Assembly (NCBI GenBank): GCA_963682025.1
Contig: OY821517.1
Span: forward strand, 229,513,878 to 229,577,877
Origin: Cordilura impudica
Lineage: Eukaryota; Arthropoda; Insecta; Diptera; Scathophagidae
Direction: 5' to 3'
DNA length: 64,000 nt
A model generated the notes under the pieces. That model was not told the DNA's origin. It searched no databases and worked only from the letters and a program-made list of their open reading frames with translations. Positions 24,801 through 36,094 of the stretch are shown here, piece after piece. The stretch's first letter is position 1. Every line of letters begins with the position of its first letter. Made by a program: the position numbers and the translations under genes.

Positions 24801-25100
24801 TTGACAACATTCACAGTACGTCAAATAACTACATTTACAACTTTATATCGAACAACAACATGGTCCACAACATCAACAATACTCCCAATATATCCAACAA
24901 TTGCAATAAACGAATTTTACTTTAATAAACGAATTTTATAATGATCCACGTTTCTTGAAAGCTATTGACCACACACATAATACGAGACTTCGAGCTGAAG
25001 GATGAACGTCATCGCAACAACTACGGAAAGAATACCCTATCCATAATTTTGCCCAACATATTCAACAAATTGCGTTTAGAAATAATATCAACCACAAATC
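21892..25100 (+). pseudogene. CR1-like ORF2: endonuclease and reverse transcriptase, broken
   Basis: Endonuclease: NIRSLR, FIVLVETNI, GKGGGIAVFIKE and IIGDMNID up to 22320. It resumes after the solo LTR with LQCIVNESTRED, CIDHLHVRNN and ISDHYTIF to about 23100. RT: NYRPIAVLPILEK, FVDFSKAF, CGVPQGSNLGPIL, FAYADDTAII and CHDNGLVINAKKTKL in the frame 23523-24386, then a frameshift to YKYLGVYVDENFKW. The region between AINFKENVQ and TSLIRPIYK lacks the normal fingers blocks, so about 200 bases were deleted. The DFSKAFD motif reads DFSKAFY. Confidence 0.75.
22348..22908. mobile_element. Solo LTR, 561 bp
   Basis: Starts TGTGATGATT, ends ACACTACA, and is flanked by ATAT at 22344-22347 and 22909-22912. 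Removing it with one ATAT copy restores an uninterrupted endonuclease reading frame around YLEII and GLQCIVNE, which fixes the boundaries independently of the LTR ends. Superfamily and orientation are unknown. A 98-codon ORF inside it (22586-22882) resembles nothing I know. Confidence 0.7.
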
Positions 25101-25345
25101 CGAATAAAAGAAGGAAAGATTAAAGAACATTTCTTAGCTTCACAATGAATCTAAAATAACTGAATTTAAAATGAGAAACAATTTATATAATAAATTATAA
25201 TCAATTTACAATAATTAGACAGAAAAAACGAATTATAAAATTTAATTTATTTATCTTTTTTAAATAATTTGTATACCTACATCCTGCAGACAAGCCAAAG
25301 GGCTTCGTGGGATTAGAATTAAGTTTTTTAAGAATGTATATAAAA

Positions 25346-25790
25346 TGTATTTTAATAAAATTGAAAAAAAGGACATTGGCTTTTATTGCTGTTGTTGTAG
25401 TTTTGTTTGTTCTTTATATGTATTGTTTGTATTAAATTCGGTGGTATTAGTATTATTTTTTTTCGTTTTGGCGATGGATCTAGGATCTCATAATAGTTGC
25501 CTCCCGAGGAGGACTCCATGGTTAGCACTTTATTAAATAAAAATATAGACGATAGTTTTAAATACCGTAAACAAAAGTAAAAGTAATTAATTTAACACAG
25601 AAAAATAGAGAAAAAATTTAAATAACGGATAGAGAATAAAAAAGAGATTAGCTTTTCAACGCGACAAGTTTACTTTAAACAACCGTATTCAAAGAGTACT
25701 TATATGAAACTGAGGCACTAATGATAAACAATGTCATTTTTCAAGAAATTTGCTGAAAAATTAAACATGCTAATATAACTTTGCATAAAA
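25346..25790. other. AT-rich non-coding stretch
   Basis: Follows the LINE 3' end. A 63-codon ORF at 25345-25536 is hydrophobic and has no recognisable motif. Nothing else is visible. Confidence 0.5.
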
Positions 25791-25915
25791 CGAAATTTAA
25801 CTTTTCCATGCGAATTTAACTTTACATAAAACGAATTTAACTTTTCGTTACGTCGTAACGCATTTAACTTTCGAATTTAACTTCACATTGTAACGTCAAA
25901 ACGAATTTAACTTTA
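25791..25915. repeat. Cluster of CGAATTTAACTT motifs
   Basis: Six copies or near-copies of CGAATTTAACTT begin at about 25791, 25811, 25832, 25859, 25872 and 25902, at uneven spacing of 13 to 30 bases. GTAACG words are interspersed. Confidence 0.7.
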
Positions 25916-26020
25916 CACACTTCAATTCAATTCGTCTTTGGAACTCGCTACCTTCAAACCTAAATTTAATGAGCAACAATTTGCATTTTTAAAAAGCGCC
26001 TTTTTATTTAATCTTATATT

Positions 26021-26810
26021 AATTATACCCTATACCACTATGTGGTTTGGGTATAATGACTTTGTGCTGCTGTTTGTAACAACCAAAAATATTTGACCTA
26101 GACCCATCTTTAATTATACCGATCGAATCAGAATCACTTTCTGAGTTGATTTAACAATGTCCGTCCGTCCGTCCGTCCGTCCGTCTGTGTGTCCATGTAA
26201 ACCTTGTAATCAAACTGCAGGTCGCAAATATGAATATATTTTGATGAAATTTGGTATGTAAGCTTTTATCTGCCATGGGATGAACGCTATTGAAATTGGT
26301 GAGAATCGGTCCATGTTTAGACCTAGCCCCCATACAAATTACCCCTATGAAATCGACATAAATTGCCACAAGATCCAAATTGTCATATAGATCTTATTCA
26401 AATTGGGTTTGTATGCGTTCATTACATCCATTAATGAGTAGTCCAAAAATGATCCCTTTGGCCCCACATAGAGCTGCTTCCCGATCTTCACTTAAATCTA
26501 TTAAAAAACAAAAATATTGCACTGATTCTTCTCAAATTTTGTTTGTATATATTTTTGCAAAATAAAAGAGACTTTACCAAACATGATCAGGATCGGTCCA
26601 TTTTTGGACCTAGTCCCCATATAGATATATCATCCAATATGAACTTTTTCATATCTGCAGCCAAAAAAATTAATAAAAATCCCACTCAAATTTGGTTTTT
26701 GCTTATTTTCTATGTCCAGTTAGTTGGGCCTAAGAGATAGAGTTTCTAAATGCATGGTATAGGGTATCGTATAGCCGGTCTAGACCGACTATAATTTTCT
26801 TACTTGTTTT
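26021..26810. repeat. Dispersed GTCC-type repeat, full-length-like copy
   Basis: Begins AATTATACCCTATACC and ends near a matching inverted TGGTATAGGGTATCGTATAG followed by GACTATAATTTTCTTACTTG. It contains a (GTCC)n tract at about 26159-26182. A shorter copy is at 34552-34923. No protein is encoded. It looks like a MITE or similar non-autonomous repeat. Confidence 0.7.
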
Positions 26811-27079
26811 TTTACTGGAATTTATATCTTTTTAAATTTTTAATGTTTAATTTTAACTATTTATAATTTAATTAATTTATAATATTAATAATTTTTATTT
26901 TTGAATTTTATTTATTTATTTTTTTTTTAATTTTTTATATAAATATTAATTTTTATACGATCGCATTTAATATCAGTGGTGCTTTGATCAGTGTTTCTAT
27001 TTACACAATATTTTCTGTAAATTAAACCGCGTATAGTAACAACTGTTTTTATATATAAAAACTCTGATAAGAGCCAACT
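26811..27079. other. AT-rich spacer
   Basis: Runs of T and ATTTA words; no coding or structural signal seen. Confidence 0.5.
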
Positions 27080-27228
27080 TAAATTTATAAATATGCCTCC
27101 CTGGACACAGATCCAGACCCAGATCCAACACCAAAACGTAAAAGAAGATCAAATATTAATTTAAACACCACTAATGACTTTCTCCTAATGAACTCAACTC
27201 AAAAACCAAACAGTTGCAACCCAAAATA
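27080..27228 (+). pseudogene. Short ORF1-like N-terminal fragment
   Basis: An open stretch reads DPDPDPTPKRKRRSN followed by an Asn/Thr-rich segment, then is interrupted by the mariner at 27229. The nuclear-localisation-like KRKRR and the polar tail resemble the start of a LINE ORF1, but the fragment is too short to place. No in-frame ATG is visible. Confidence 0.3.
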
Positions 27229-28543
27229 TAAAGGGTTTTTCAACAGGGACGCTACAAAAGTAGAAAGACAGGGACACAAACGACGCCATATTTCTTCCCG
27301 CTCTTTTGACATTTCTCTTCAGTATGGTTTGCCATTTCATGATGGAAAGATATACGAGCCAACAACAAGTCGAAATTATTAAAATTTACTACCGAAATTC
27401 GGAGTCAGTGGCCTCAACGTTAAGAGCGCTACGTCCAATTTATGGTCGTAATAATCGTCCTAGCAGATCAACAATTGAGCGTCTAGTGGAAAAATTTGAA
27501 TCCACAGGCACAGTACAAAATGTTCCCGTGCCAGTGAGACAAAGAAGTGCCCGTAGTGTCGAGAATATTGCTGCCGCTGAGGCTTCAGTTGAAGAAAGCC
27601 CAAATGTGTCTCTCAAACGTCGTTCTCAAGCGTTGGGCATCTCTGTGACGTCGTTGTGGCGAATTTTGCGAAAAGATCTTGGCCTACATCCTTACAAGAT
27701 CAAATTGATGCAAGAACTGAAGCCGCTTGACCACCAGAAGCATCGTATGTTCGTGAATTGGGCTGAGCAACAACTTGAAAATGATTCGGATTTTCATCGA
27801 AAAATCATCTTCAGCGATGAGGCTCATTTCTGGCTGAATGCCTTCGTCAATAAACAAAATATACGTTATTGGTCAGACAGCAATTCACACGTACTCCATG
27901 AGTCATCATTGCATCCCGAAAAAATTACGGTTTGGTGCGGTTTATGGGCCGGCGGAGTCATTGGGCCGTACTTTTTCCGTGATGCTCAAGACCGGCACGT
28001 TACCGTGAATGGGAATCGCTACCGTTCAATGATGACCGAATATTTTTGGCCCCAATTGGATGGTATGGACTTGGAGGACATGTGGTTCCAACAGGACGGC
28101 GCCACAAGCCACACAGCGAATGTCACAATCAATTTATTGGAAACCAAGTTTGGAGAACGTGTTATCTCACGAAAGGTCCAGTCGATTGGCCGCCTCGGTG
28201 GTGAGATTTGACGCCGTTGGACTATTTCCTGTGGGGCTACGTCAAGTCTATGGTCTATGCCAACAAGCCAGCGACGATTGATGAACTTCGTACGAATGTC
28301 GAACGTGAAATTGCAGCAGATTTATGCTTGAAAACCGTCGAAAATCGGGTTCAGCGTCTGGACTTCTGCAAGCGTGTCCGTGGTGGCCATGCAAAAGAGA
28401 TCGATTTCCATACATAATGGCATTGAACTTTCGTACTTTCGTACTTTCGTACTTTCACAGGAATAAAGAATTTCATTGATATCCAAAACCGTTTTTGTTT
28501 TATTTAAAAAACTTTTGTAGCGCTCTTATTGAAAAACCCTTTA
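27229..28543 (+). mobile_element. Mariner-family transposon, complete length
   Basis: A 1315-bp element with inverted termini TAAAGGGTTTTTCAA...CGCTACAAAAG at both ends, flanked by TA on each side (27227-27228 and 28544-28545). It encodes one transposase in the + orientation. The length and TA target are normal for Tc1/mariner. Confidence 0.88.
27342..28417 (+). pseudogene. Mariner transposase, DD41D (rosa-like) type, one frameshift
   Basis: N-terminal helix-turn-helix region (YTSQQQVEIIKIYY, STIERLVEKFESTGTV) and a second one ending in SLWRILRKDLGLHPYKI. Catalytic blocks: IIFSDEAHFWLN (first Asp), MWFQQDGATSHTA (second Asp, codon at 28095) and TPLDYFLWG (third Asp, codon at 28220). Allowing for a one-base loss between 28165 and 28205, the last two aspartates are 42 codons apart, i.e. 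DD41D, as described for rosa-type mariners. The ATG at 27342 gives the family-like MERYTSQQQ start; earlier in-frame ATGs exist at 27306 and 27324. The frameshift makes the copy inactive unless it is an assembly error. Confidence 0.85.
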
Positions 28544-28616
28544 TAATAATTAAAACCAAAAAATTTGATAAATCTTTAAAAGATTTCAATAGTAGTAGTA
28601 GTAGTATTCTTTATTT

Positions 28617-31600
28617 TCATTTAAAATTTAGCAATATATGCACATTTTTAATTTCAGTATAAAAATTTTTAAGAATAATTTGTAACTCCAACTTTGACTC
28701 TATGTCGTCAGTCGGTATACTATTTAATAATAACTTTACACATGAATAGATTACTTTTTTTACATTAAATTCAGCTATTAAATAATTTCGATATATTACA
28801 CCTGTTTTTATATAATTTGCTAATAACTTCCAAGAATGTGTTTTACCATCTAATAAATTTATTATTTCCTCTTCACTTAGTACAGTTTTTCCAAAATTCG
28901 AAGTCCTAAATTCCCTTAAAGCGTAACAACGACCAATAAAATGTTCTATGTCTTCTTTTTCTTTTAAATTGCAAAGTGAGCATAAAATTGAAGTGTTCTT
29001 ATTAAAATTATTACCATTTAGCTTGATCATATCACTTCTTGCCTTGAATACCCATATTATATCTTCAATCTTTGTGTTATCGGTCATATATTTTACACCT
29101 GCAAGTGGATCTAGTTTTCTAAAAATTCTACTTGTTTGGTCTACTTGTGCCAGCTCCTTTTCCTTATATTTAGTTCTTAACTCATTCAGTAAATTTATAC
29201 GGTTTGAGTTCCATTGTGTTTTGTTAAGATTCTGTGCCCATGACATTCCACAATCTTCACTTATTCTGTTCAGATCCTCAACCCAAAATAGTTGCTGCTG
29301 TTGTAGGAATTTAGTGAGCTGATATGGAAGTCTATCTTGGTTGTATTCAAACAAGGTCCTAGAAATGTACCTTAAGTGTAGGTCTAGTGTGTACAGATGC
29401 CCGTTTTCCATCCCAGTTTCTAGCATAAGTATATAGGTTGGTGTAAAGCTGGGTAGTTTCAAAATTTTCTTTATAAAAAACAGCTGTAGTTTATCAACCT
29501 CTTCAAAAAGTAAAAATCCCCATACTTGAGCCCCATAACTTTGAACTGCTCTACTGACTACCAAAAACAGTTTCCATTTAGATCTTAGCGATATATTAGA
29601 TTTATTGAGAAAGTTGTTCCAGGTAATATTTATGCTATTTTTCGCTGAAATGGTTCTATTTTCCACATGCTTTCTAAAAATCATTGTGGGAGTGAGTGTG
29701 ACGTCTAGGTAACAATACTCGGAAACTATTAGTATCTCTTCTGCATTAAAATACCATTTTTCATTTCGTGACAATTTTCCACCTTTTCTAAAAACCATAA
29801 TTTTTGACTTGCTTAGATTTACTTCAACGTCCCACATTTTACAGTATTCTTCTAATTTATGAATCATTTTATCCCTCCTTCTAAGTGGTCATGTAGGTCG
29901 TTCAAATATAACGCAAACAGTTTCACACCTGATACCGTTGAAAAGGGGTCAGATAGCTCTTGGCCTATCCAAACAGCTGATTTTGTGTTTTTATACATAT
30001 TTTCAATAAATTTTACTGTTTTTGACGAGATGCCTATTGTGTGTAACTTATATATTAGAGCATTTCGTGAGACTTTGTCAAATGCAGCTTTAAAGTCCAC
30101 AAAGAATGCATACGTTTTCTTCTTTCGTTGGCGATTTAAATGAACTAAATTTTTTCGAAAGCCGGCTTGATATTCATTCAGATATTTGTGGCATTCAACA
30201 AAATCAGACAGTCTGTTAGTTATTAATCCCACCATTATTTTTGGTAAACAGTTCATGAAAGAGATTCCACGATAGTTGCTTGGTATTAAGGAATCACCTT
30301 TTTTATGTATCGGATAAATTATACTTAAAATAAACGCATCATCTATTTTACCATTATCATACATAACGTTACATGTTCTTGCAATTTCTTCGATTAATTC
30401 ATCTGGGGCATTTTTAAAAAATTCATATGGTATACGATCTTCCCCTGGTGCTTTGTTATTTTTGCTTTTATCAACACTTCCTTTATTTCGGCTGTTGTTA
30501 TTACTTTATCTAAAAGACAATCTTCTTGATGCAATTAAGCATATTGTATGTCTATTGGGTTTTGTATGGGATTCAAAAGCTGTTGAAAATACGTTTTGAG
30601 ATTTTCGGCCGGTGCCAATATACTTTTTAAATTATCACCGTTACTGATTTCTTTTGCTATTTTCCACCAATCTTTACTAACACTGACTCTTTCTAACTTT
30701 TCATCTAAACTCATTAAGTACTTTAAATTTTTTATTGGCCTTTAAATATTTTTTTTTATTTTCATTAATCTCATTTTTTCTATATTCTCGTAACCATTTG
30801 AAAGATATTTTTCTTGCATTATAACATTTACCATTGAACCATTTTTGTTTTTGTTTAAAATTTTGACCTTCTTTAAACACTGTCTGGTATGTATCATTAA
30901 CTACTTGAGCAATGTCTTTAAATTCCAGCTTCTCCTTTTCTTGTTTCACTCTTTCGAGGACTTGTCGTATCTTGGTCTGGTATTGAAGTAAATAATCGTT
31001 TTTCCATTTTAACTTTGGTGGTAAATTTGGATTACTGCTACATTTATTTTCAACTTTGATTTGTAAAAATAAGACTATTGGAAGATGGTCTGAAAAAATC
31101 TGATTTTCTACTGTAAAATTCGTAACTTGACAAAGAAACCCTTGCGATACTGCACATACATCATTTACGGAAGAACCAACTCCACTCATAAAGGTGAAAT
31201 CTCCATTCTTATCACCACCCGTCATACCATTTGTTATTACCAATCCATAATCGCAACAGAATTTTATAAAAGTTCGGCCTCTACTGTCTACAAAAGTGTC
31301 TTTTGATCTTCTTTCCTCATTGAACCAACTGATATTTGGCTGAAGAATATCACTAACATTATCTTGCAATGTACCTTTTCTTATGTTAAGATTGGGTTGT
31401 TTAAATTGCATTCTTTAAAGAGAAAATCCAATTTTTGAAACTCCTGTTTCCATATTGCACCTCTTAGATAAATTGGTATTATTTCAAAATTGACTGACCT
31501 TACTTTTACATTAATAATTACAATTTGTTGCAAGTTAACGTATGAGCAATTAACACCAAAATTACACAAATCCCTTTTTACTCCCAACAAACTACCTCCA

Positions 31601-31845
31601 ATTGCTCTTCCATAAACACTTTCTCTTGTTGCTGGTACCCAACAAAGCTCATAACCACCAAAATACTTATTAAAATTTTCAGATTCCTCGTGAATAACAT
31701 GGGTTTCAAATAAAGCAGAAATATCAAAAGACTTTAAATAGTTAAAAAAAATCAACATTGAACAATTTATTTTTCAATCCATGAATATTGTATGATAATA
31801 ATTTAAGGCTTTTTGGATCTTCTAAAACTGTACTATTACATATAT
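28617..31845 (-). pseudogene. LINE ORF2, RT boxes deleted
   Basis: Endonuclease start LLSYNIHGLKNKL at about 31800, a frameshift in a T-run near 31750, then LFETHVIHEESEN; FVDSRGRTFIKFCCDYGLV and IFSDHLPIVLF at about 31300-31070. RT: IYPIHKKGD, NYRGISF, EYQAGFRKN and FFVDFKAAFDKVSRNALIYK at about 30340-30030. The segment that should carry GVKQGC has collapsed to SGVKLFALYLNDL, and GGIKMIHKLEEYCKMW shows that the YADD box is missing altogether. The C-terminal 416-codon frame (29867-28617) is open and ends with a Cys-rich LCSLCN...HFIGRC motif. Confidence 0.8.
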
Positions 31846-31854
31846 TGCTGATAT

Positions 31855-32718
31855 CTAGTTTTTTTTATTATTTATTTTTTCTAACAATGCATCATAGCTT
31901 AAGTTTAAATTATTAATTTTATCTTTATAAAGATCAGTTAATACCTCATATCCACCCTTTTGTCCACACATCAATTCTCGCTTGTTGTTCCATATCATCC
32001 AGTTATCGCCAACCTTAATAGAATCGTTTTTAACAAAAATCCTGTATGTTTGATCAATATCTAATATGTCTTTTTTTAACTGCATCATCACCTTTCTATC
32101 CTGTTGCCTACTCTCATTCAAATCTTTTTCTACATTTATTTTTGAACCTTCCAAATTTTTAAAATTTTTAAATATTTTAGTAGCCATGGCCTCCTCTTTC
32201 ATTTCAGCTATCACACTTATCTTTTTATCGGTAGTGTAAAGGACCCTTGCTGAGGTAATTTCAACTTCCGGTAGTTTTAATATGTCTTTGCAAATTTTTT
32301 CAACAGACGATATTGGTGTTCCTTGCTGCTCAATACCTCTAAAAATTACGTTCTTTTTTCTAGCTTGATTAACGATACGTTGTAGTTGTTGATGATCTTT
32401 TTGCATATCTTTCCTTAACTGATCGATTTCCTCTCGTAATGCTATATTTTCTTTTTGCATTAACTCATATTTAACATTGACATCTTCTATTTGATGTTTA
32501 ATTTCTTCAACATCTGTTTTGGTAGATATATTTTTTAGCTTTTCCTCCATTATCTCCTCCATCGAGTTTTTCATCATTTGCATTAAGTCTTTAAGAGCTA
32601 CATTGCCAACCAAGTCATCTCCACTATTTGCATATGGGGATGTTTCAATTAGTTTACGTTTTGCTTGTTGGGTAGCATCACAAGTAGAAGCAGATTTGTT
32701 ATTAGGTGTGCGCTCCAT
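31855..32718 (-). CDS. LINE ORF1 protein, coiled coil with L1-type RNA-binding-like region
   Basis: A 287-residue uninterrupted frame starting MERTPNNKSA. Residues about 45-125 are a long heptad-rich coiled coil (KLKNISTKTDVEEIKHQIED and onward). From about 125, NVIFRGIEQ, VEKICKDILKLPEVEITSAR and FKNLEGSKINVEKDL resemble the RRM-like domain of L1 ORF1p, followed by a helical C-terminus. This protein would coat the element RNA. It is the only clearly intact protein frame in the window, in contrast to its broken ORF2. Confidence 0.75.
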   Translation of the reverse strand: MERTPNNKSASTCDATQQAKRKLIETSPYANSGDDLVGNVALKDLMQMMKNSMEEIMEEKLKNISTKTDVEEIKHQIEDVNVKYELMQKENIALREEIDQLRKDMQKDHQQLQRIVNQARKKNVIFRGIEQQGTPISSVEKICKDILKLPEVEITSARVLYTTDKKISVIAEMKEEAMATKIFKNFKNLEGSKINVEKDLNESRQQDRKVMMQLKKDILDIDQTYRIFVKNDSIKVGDNWMIWNNKRELMCGQKGGYEVLTDLYKDKINNLNLSYDALLEKINNKKN

Positions 32719-32880
32719 ACTTTGGCGTATTAAAAATTAAGGTAATGCAGTTTACGCGTTAAAAATATTATAGCAAGCAGCTTTTATATATGACCGCTTT
32801 ATGTAATTGGTAATATGGCAGCACAACAGGTTTACCAGTATTTTGCGGAAAAGAAACAGCTGATATTGTTTATTGTAAAT

Positions 32881-34230
32881 ATTGTTCGTGAAAATTTTGA
32901 GTGATTTTTTTTTTTTTGTAATTATCTATTTGGTTTACTTTCCAATAGAAAACAATAAATTAAAAAAGTTTAAAAATGCAAATAATTATAATTTATTGAA
33001 CCAATTCACTATATACACTTTTCACACATCCAATATTTAAATGTCTTTCTGGCAAAACAGTTTGTGTTGCAATCGGAACTATTTAGGTAAGTTTTTTTGA
33101 CACAAATTTACAGAGCTCAATTAAAACACGTCTCTTCTCGTGCAATATAACACCATCTAAATCTAAGATTTCCATATATATTTTTAGTTTCAAAAGCATT
33201 AGAAGCATCTTTTGAACGTTATACATTAAAATTGGATTTGTAAACGTAACAGTTAAACATGCAAAAAGGCGGAATATACAAATTGTCAACATTAACATCG
33301 CGCAGTTAATAAAAAATGCCCAAGCATAAAAAAGAGACAAGAAATTATTAAAATAAAAATTACAAACAACTGCTCATCTAATGAAGCTATACAAAAAGTA
33401 AACCAATCTAACACAACAACATCAACAGATATACCCTGCTATCTCACATCACACTGCAACTGTGAAATCGTTGTGTACGTATTATCAACGAAAAATTGTT
33501 CGAATTAGTCGAATCCATCGCCATTACCTATTGTGTTCACACATCTGACTGCAATCTCATTTTTAAAATGTTGTCGAAGCGTAAACTTGGAAAAATTTGT
33601 TTACTTCTCTCTCTTATTTTTTTTTAATAGAGGTACCGAGCTTATTATACAGGCACATGATTGAGGGAAAATGTTTACATTTATTATTATTAGTATTATT
33701 TTAATAATAGTTAATAATATTTATGCTCTATAATTAACAAACTTGCGTTTTTATATGCGCATTTCAAGAAATAAATCATAATAATAGATTTAACAAGTTA
33801 AAACTTTAATTACAATTTTGCAGAATCCAGTAAATTTGCATTAAATTTATAACAGGGTAACATTAATCATCGTTAGTGGCAGCCACAATGTAATCAGTGA
33901 CGACAGCTCGAAAAATACAACACTGTATTTTTTTAAATTATCAAATAAGGGTTGTATTTTGTAAAGAAATCGGAAGCAACAGCTATATTAAAAAGTATAT
34001 GCTATCACCTTTATACACGTTGTATACATTGTTTTTATTTATTTGTGATTATTACTGTCAAAAATTCTAATTTGGGAAGAAATTTTTTTAAACTTTAAAA
34101 ATTCCACAGCACAGTTTATCACAAATAAAATTTATTTAAAAGTCAAATAATACTGGCATTAAAGTAACATAATATACATTATAGTTTCAAAAGAAAATGT
34201 GTAAATACTAGTGTACAGAAAAAAGATAAG
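32881..34230. other. AT-rich region without recognisable genes
   Basis: Contains an 85-codon minus-strand ORF at 33083-33340 (hydrophobic N-terminus, no identified motif). Otherwise only AT-rich words; no repeat or RNA gene recognised. Confidence 0.45.
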
Positions 34231-34560
34231 CAACAGGTACACCAATGGTTGTTTGCCCAACAAATCTAGGTGTGGCAAATGTCCACCATGAAAACTTAAG
34301 TGTTAGAGGAACCTCCTGAGGCGGACAAATAGAGGGATGTAAGGATTCTGCAGAGTTAGAACATATCAGAGGAATTACAGAAACAAAGAAGAGCGCACCA
34401 ATTTTCATGGCCAATTCAAATTTCAGACAAGTTAATGCTGAATTAAAGAATGTATTGGTCGATACGGTTGGAGAAGATCTTTTAACAAGAGAAAATATAT
34501 TAACCGAAAACAAGTTACAGTTGACACCCACTACAATTTTAGTGTATTCGCTTTGTGGTT
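34231..34560 (+). pseudogene. Unidentified coding-like fragment
   Basis: The + frame reads ATGTPMVVCPTNLGVANVHH, is broken once by TGA at about 34318, then reads GGQIEGCKDSAELEHIRGI and FRQVNAELKNVLVDTVGEDL, stopping at 34560. The composition is soluble-protein-like and more even than the surroundings. The opposite strand also has a 107-codon ORF (34208-34531), so the assignment is uncertain. It abuts the dispersed repeat at 34552. I do not recognise the family. Confidence 0.3.
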
Positions 34561-34923
34561 AGGGTATAATGACTTAGTGCTGATGTTTGTAACCATCTTT
34601 AATTATACCGATTGGCTCAATCACTTTGTGAGTTGATTTAGCAATTTCCGCCCGTCCGTCCGTCCGTCTCTGTGTCTATGTAAACCTTGTAATCAAACTA
34701 CAGCTCGCAAATATGAATATATTTTGATGCAATCTAGTATATAAGCGTCTACCGGCCATAGGATGAACGCTATTTAAATTGGTAAAAATCTGTCCATGTT
34801 CAAATTTGATTTATGTTTATTTTCTATATTCAATTAGTTGGGCCTTAGAGATAGGGCCTGTGAACGCTTGGTATAGGGTATCGTATAGTCAGTCTAAACC
34901 GACTATAATTTTCATACTTGTTT
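34552..34923. repeat. Dispersed GTCC-type repeat, shorter copy
   Basis: Shares with 26021-26810 the GGGTATAATGACTT start, the (GTCC)n tract (about 34646-34666), the TGTAAACCTTGTAATCAAACT block and the GGTATAGGGTATCGTATAG end. It lacks about 400 bases of the middle. Confidence 0.75.
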
Positions 34924-35218
34924 AACTATAAGCTTCTAAATGGGTATTTATACATTTTTCTCCTAAAAATTATAATGCATATAAGTAGATACGAACTTGA
35001 ATTAGTAAAAAATTAAACAATGTTATTTTTATATATATATTTTTTTTAATATAGTGTGTGTTTAATGGGTTGTGACCTTGGGGAGGCAAGACTCCATACG
35101 TTACCGAGGGATCCGAACCGGTTTGTCTATATTTATATATTTTTTGTATATTCTAAATTTGTTATTTTTTCTATATTAAATTGATATTCAGATCTTGTTT
35201 AGTATTTGTTGTTCATAC

Positions 35219-35305
35219 AGTAAAAGCCCTGTTATTCGGAATGCTTGATGATGAGAGCATTCCGGATAATCACAAATTCCGGATAAATTAATGTTTCATT
35301 CAAAC
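35219..35305. repeat. Possible single terminus of a pogo/Tigger-like element
   Basis: TA followed by CAGTAAAAGCCCTGTTATTC, then two ATTCCGGATAA words. Pogo/Tigger-type elements insert at TA and begin CAGT with similar CCGGATAA repeats. No matching opposite end was found downstream, so this is a fragment or a coincidence. Confidence 0.35.
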
Positions 35306-36090
35306 TCGAGTTTTTACGAGAATTTCGCTTGATTTTATTTTTTTAGGATTCTCGTTTATTTAGTTTCAAATTTTGTATCAGAAAATACTTTACACATTCC
35401 TTTCAAATAGAACAATGCTGCATAAAACCAAAAAAATAAAGGAAAGTATATTTGAAGAGGTCCATAACAAACCGCAATAATTCCACCAGAGCAATTTTTT
35501 GGAAAAATTAATAAATTTAATTAAAGTCAGTAGGATATATTGGAATTGTTTCATTTTCGCGAGGTGGTACTGTTTCTAACAGAAAATGACGGATCTAGAC
35601 CAGAGAAGATCGAAAAAAATCAATTGCTACACCACGAAACGCTGGAAGATGTTATTTTCATAAATAATGTTTATTTTACCAATTATATTGTAACTATAAT
35701 AAACTTTTTCTTACATATTTATAACAAATAATAAACATATTTTACAAAAGTCATAGTGTTTTTTATTAAAATCCAATGGTTTTTTTTAATAACTTTTACA
35801 ATTAGGTGGTCGATTTACAACAAAGTTGCTAGCTTTACAAAGTTACACAACGAATTTACCTTTATATATCCTAACAAACTTTGTGCATCAAATGCTGTAA
35901 ACTATAATCTGGCTGTAAACTATATCCAGCAAAATACATTCAGATTTAAAACCAGATAGTTCTCTTATGGTTAACGGCCGTCTTAAAATAATATATTTTG
36001 GTATTGCGAGTAATATAGCCACTGATTCAACGAGTATACACTCGCAGAAATGTCTTCTCAAGCGCCGATGCTACTGCTGGAACTGCTCCG
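35306..36090. other. AT-rich region without recognisable genes
   Basis: Short ORFs at 35540-35731 and 35756-35959 have no motif. Nothing else is supported. Confidence 0.45.
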
Positions 36091-36094
36091 AGTG

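Larger units (their letters stand above)
20640..25345 (+). mobile_element. CR1-group-like LINE, interrupted by a solo LTR
   Basis: ORF1 with PHD-like finger, coiled coil and C-terminal RNA-binding-like region; ORF2 with APE endonuclease and RT; and a 3' tail with the small hairpin AAGCC-AAAG-GGCTT at about 25292-25305. Protein blocks such as NYRPIAVLP, CGVPQGSNLGPIL and FAYADDTAI are of the CR1/L2 kind. There are an internal deletion in the RT fingers, several frameshifts and one insertion. Confidence 0.75.
28586..32880 (-). mobile_element. Minus-strand LINE with (ACT)n tail
   Basis: Read on the minus strand: 5' UTR at about 32880-32719, ORF1 (32718-31855), ORF2 (about 31845-28617), and a short 3' end with a trinucleotide tail, seen on the + strand as (AGT)n at 28591-28606. 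The order endonuclease then RT and the microsatellite tail fit a non-LTR retrotransposon. I do not assign a clade. Confidence 0.75.

Noticed and set aside
27188..27382. 64-codon ORF
   Set aside because: Spans the mariner left terminus; chance join of host and transposon sequence.
33083..33340. 85-codon minus-strand ORF considered as a chemoreceptor fragment
   Set aside because: One hydrophobic stretch only; no receptor signature that I could defend.
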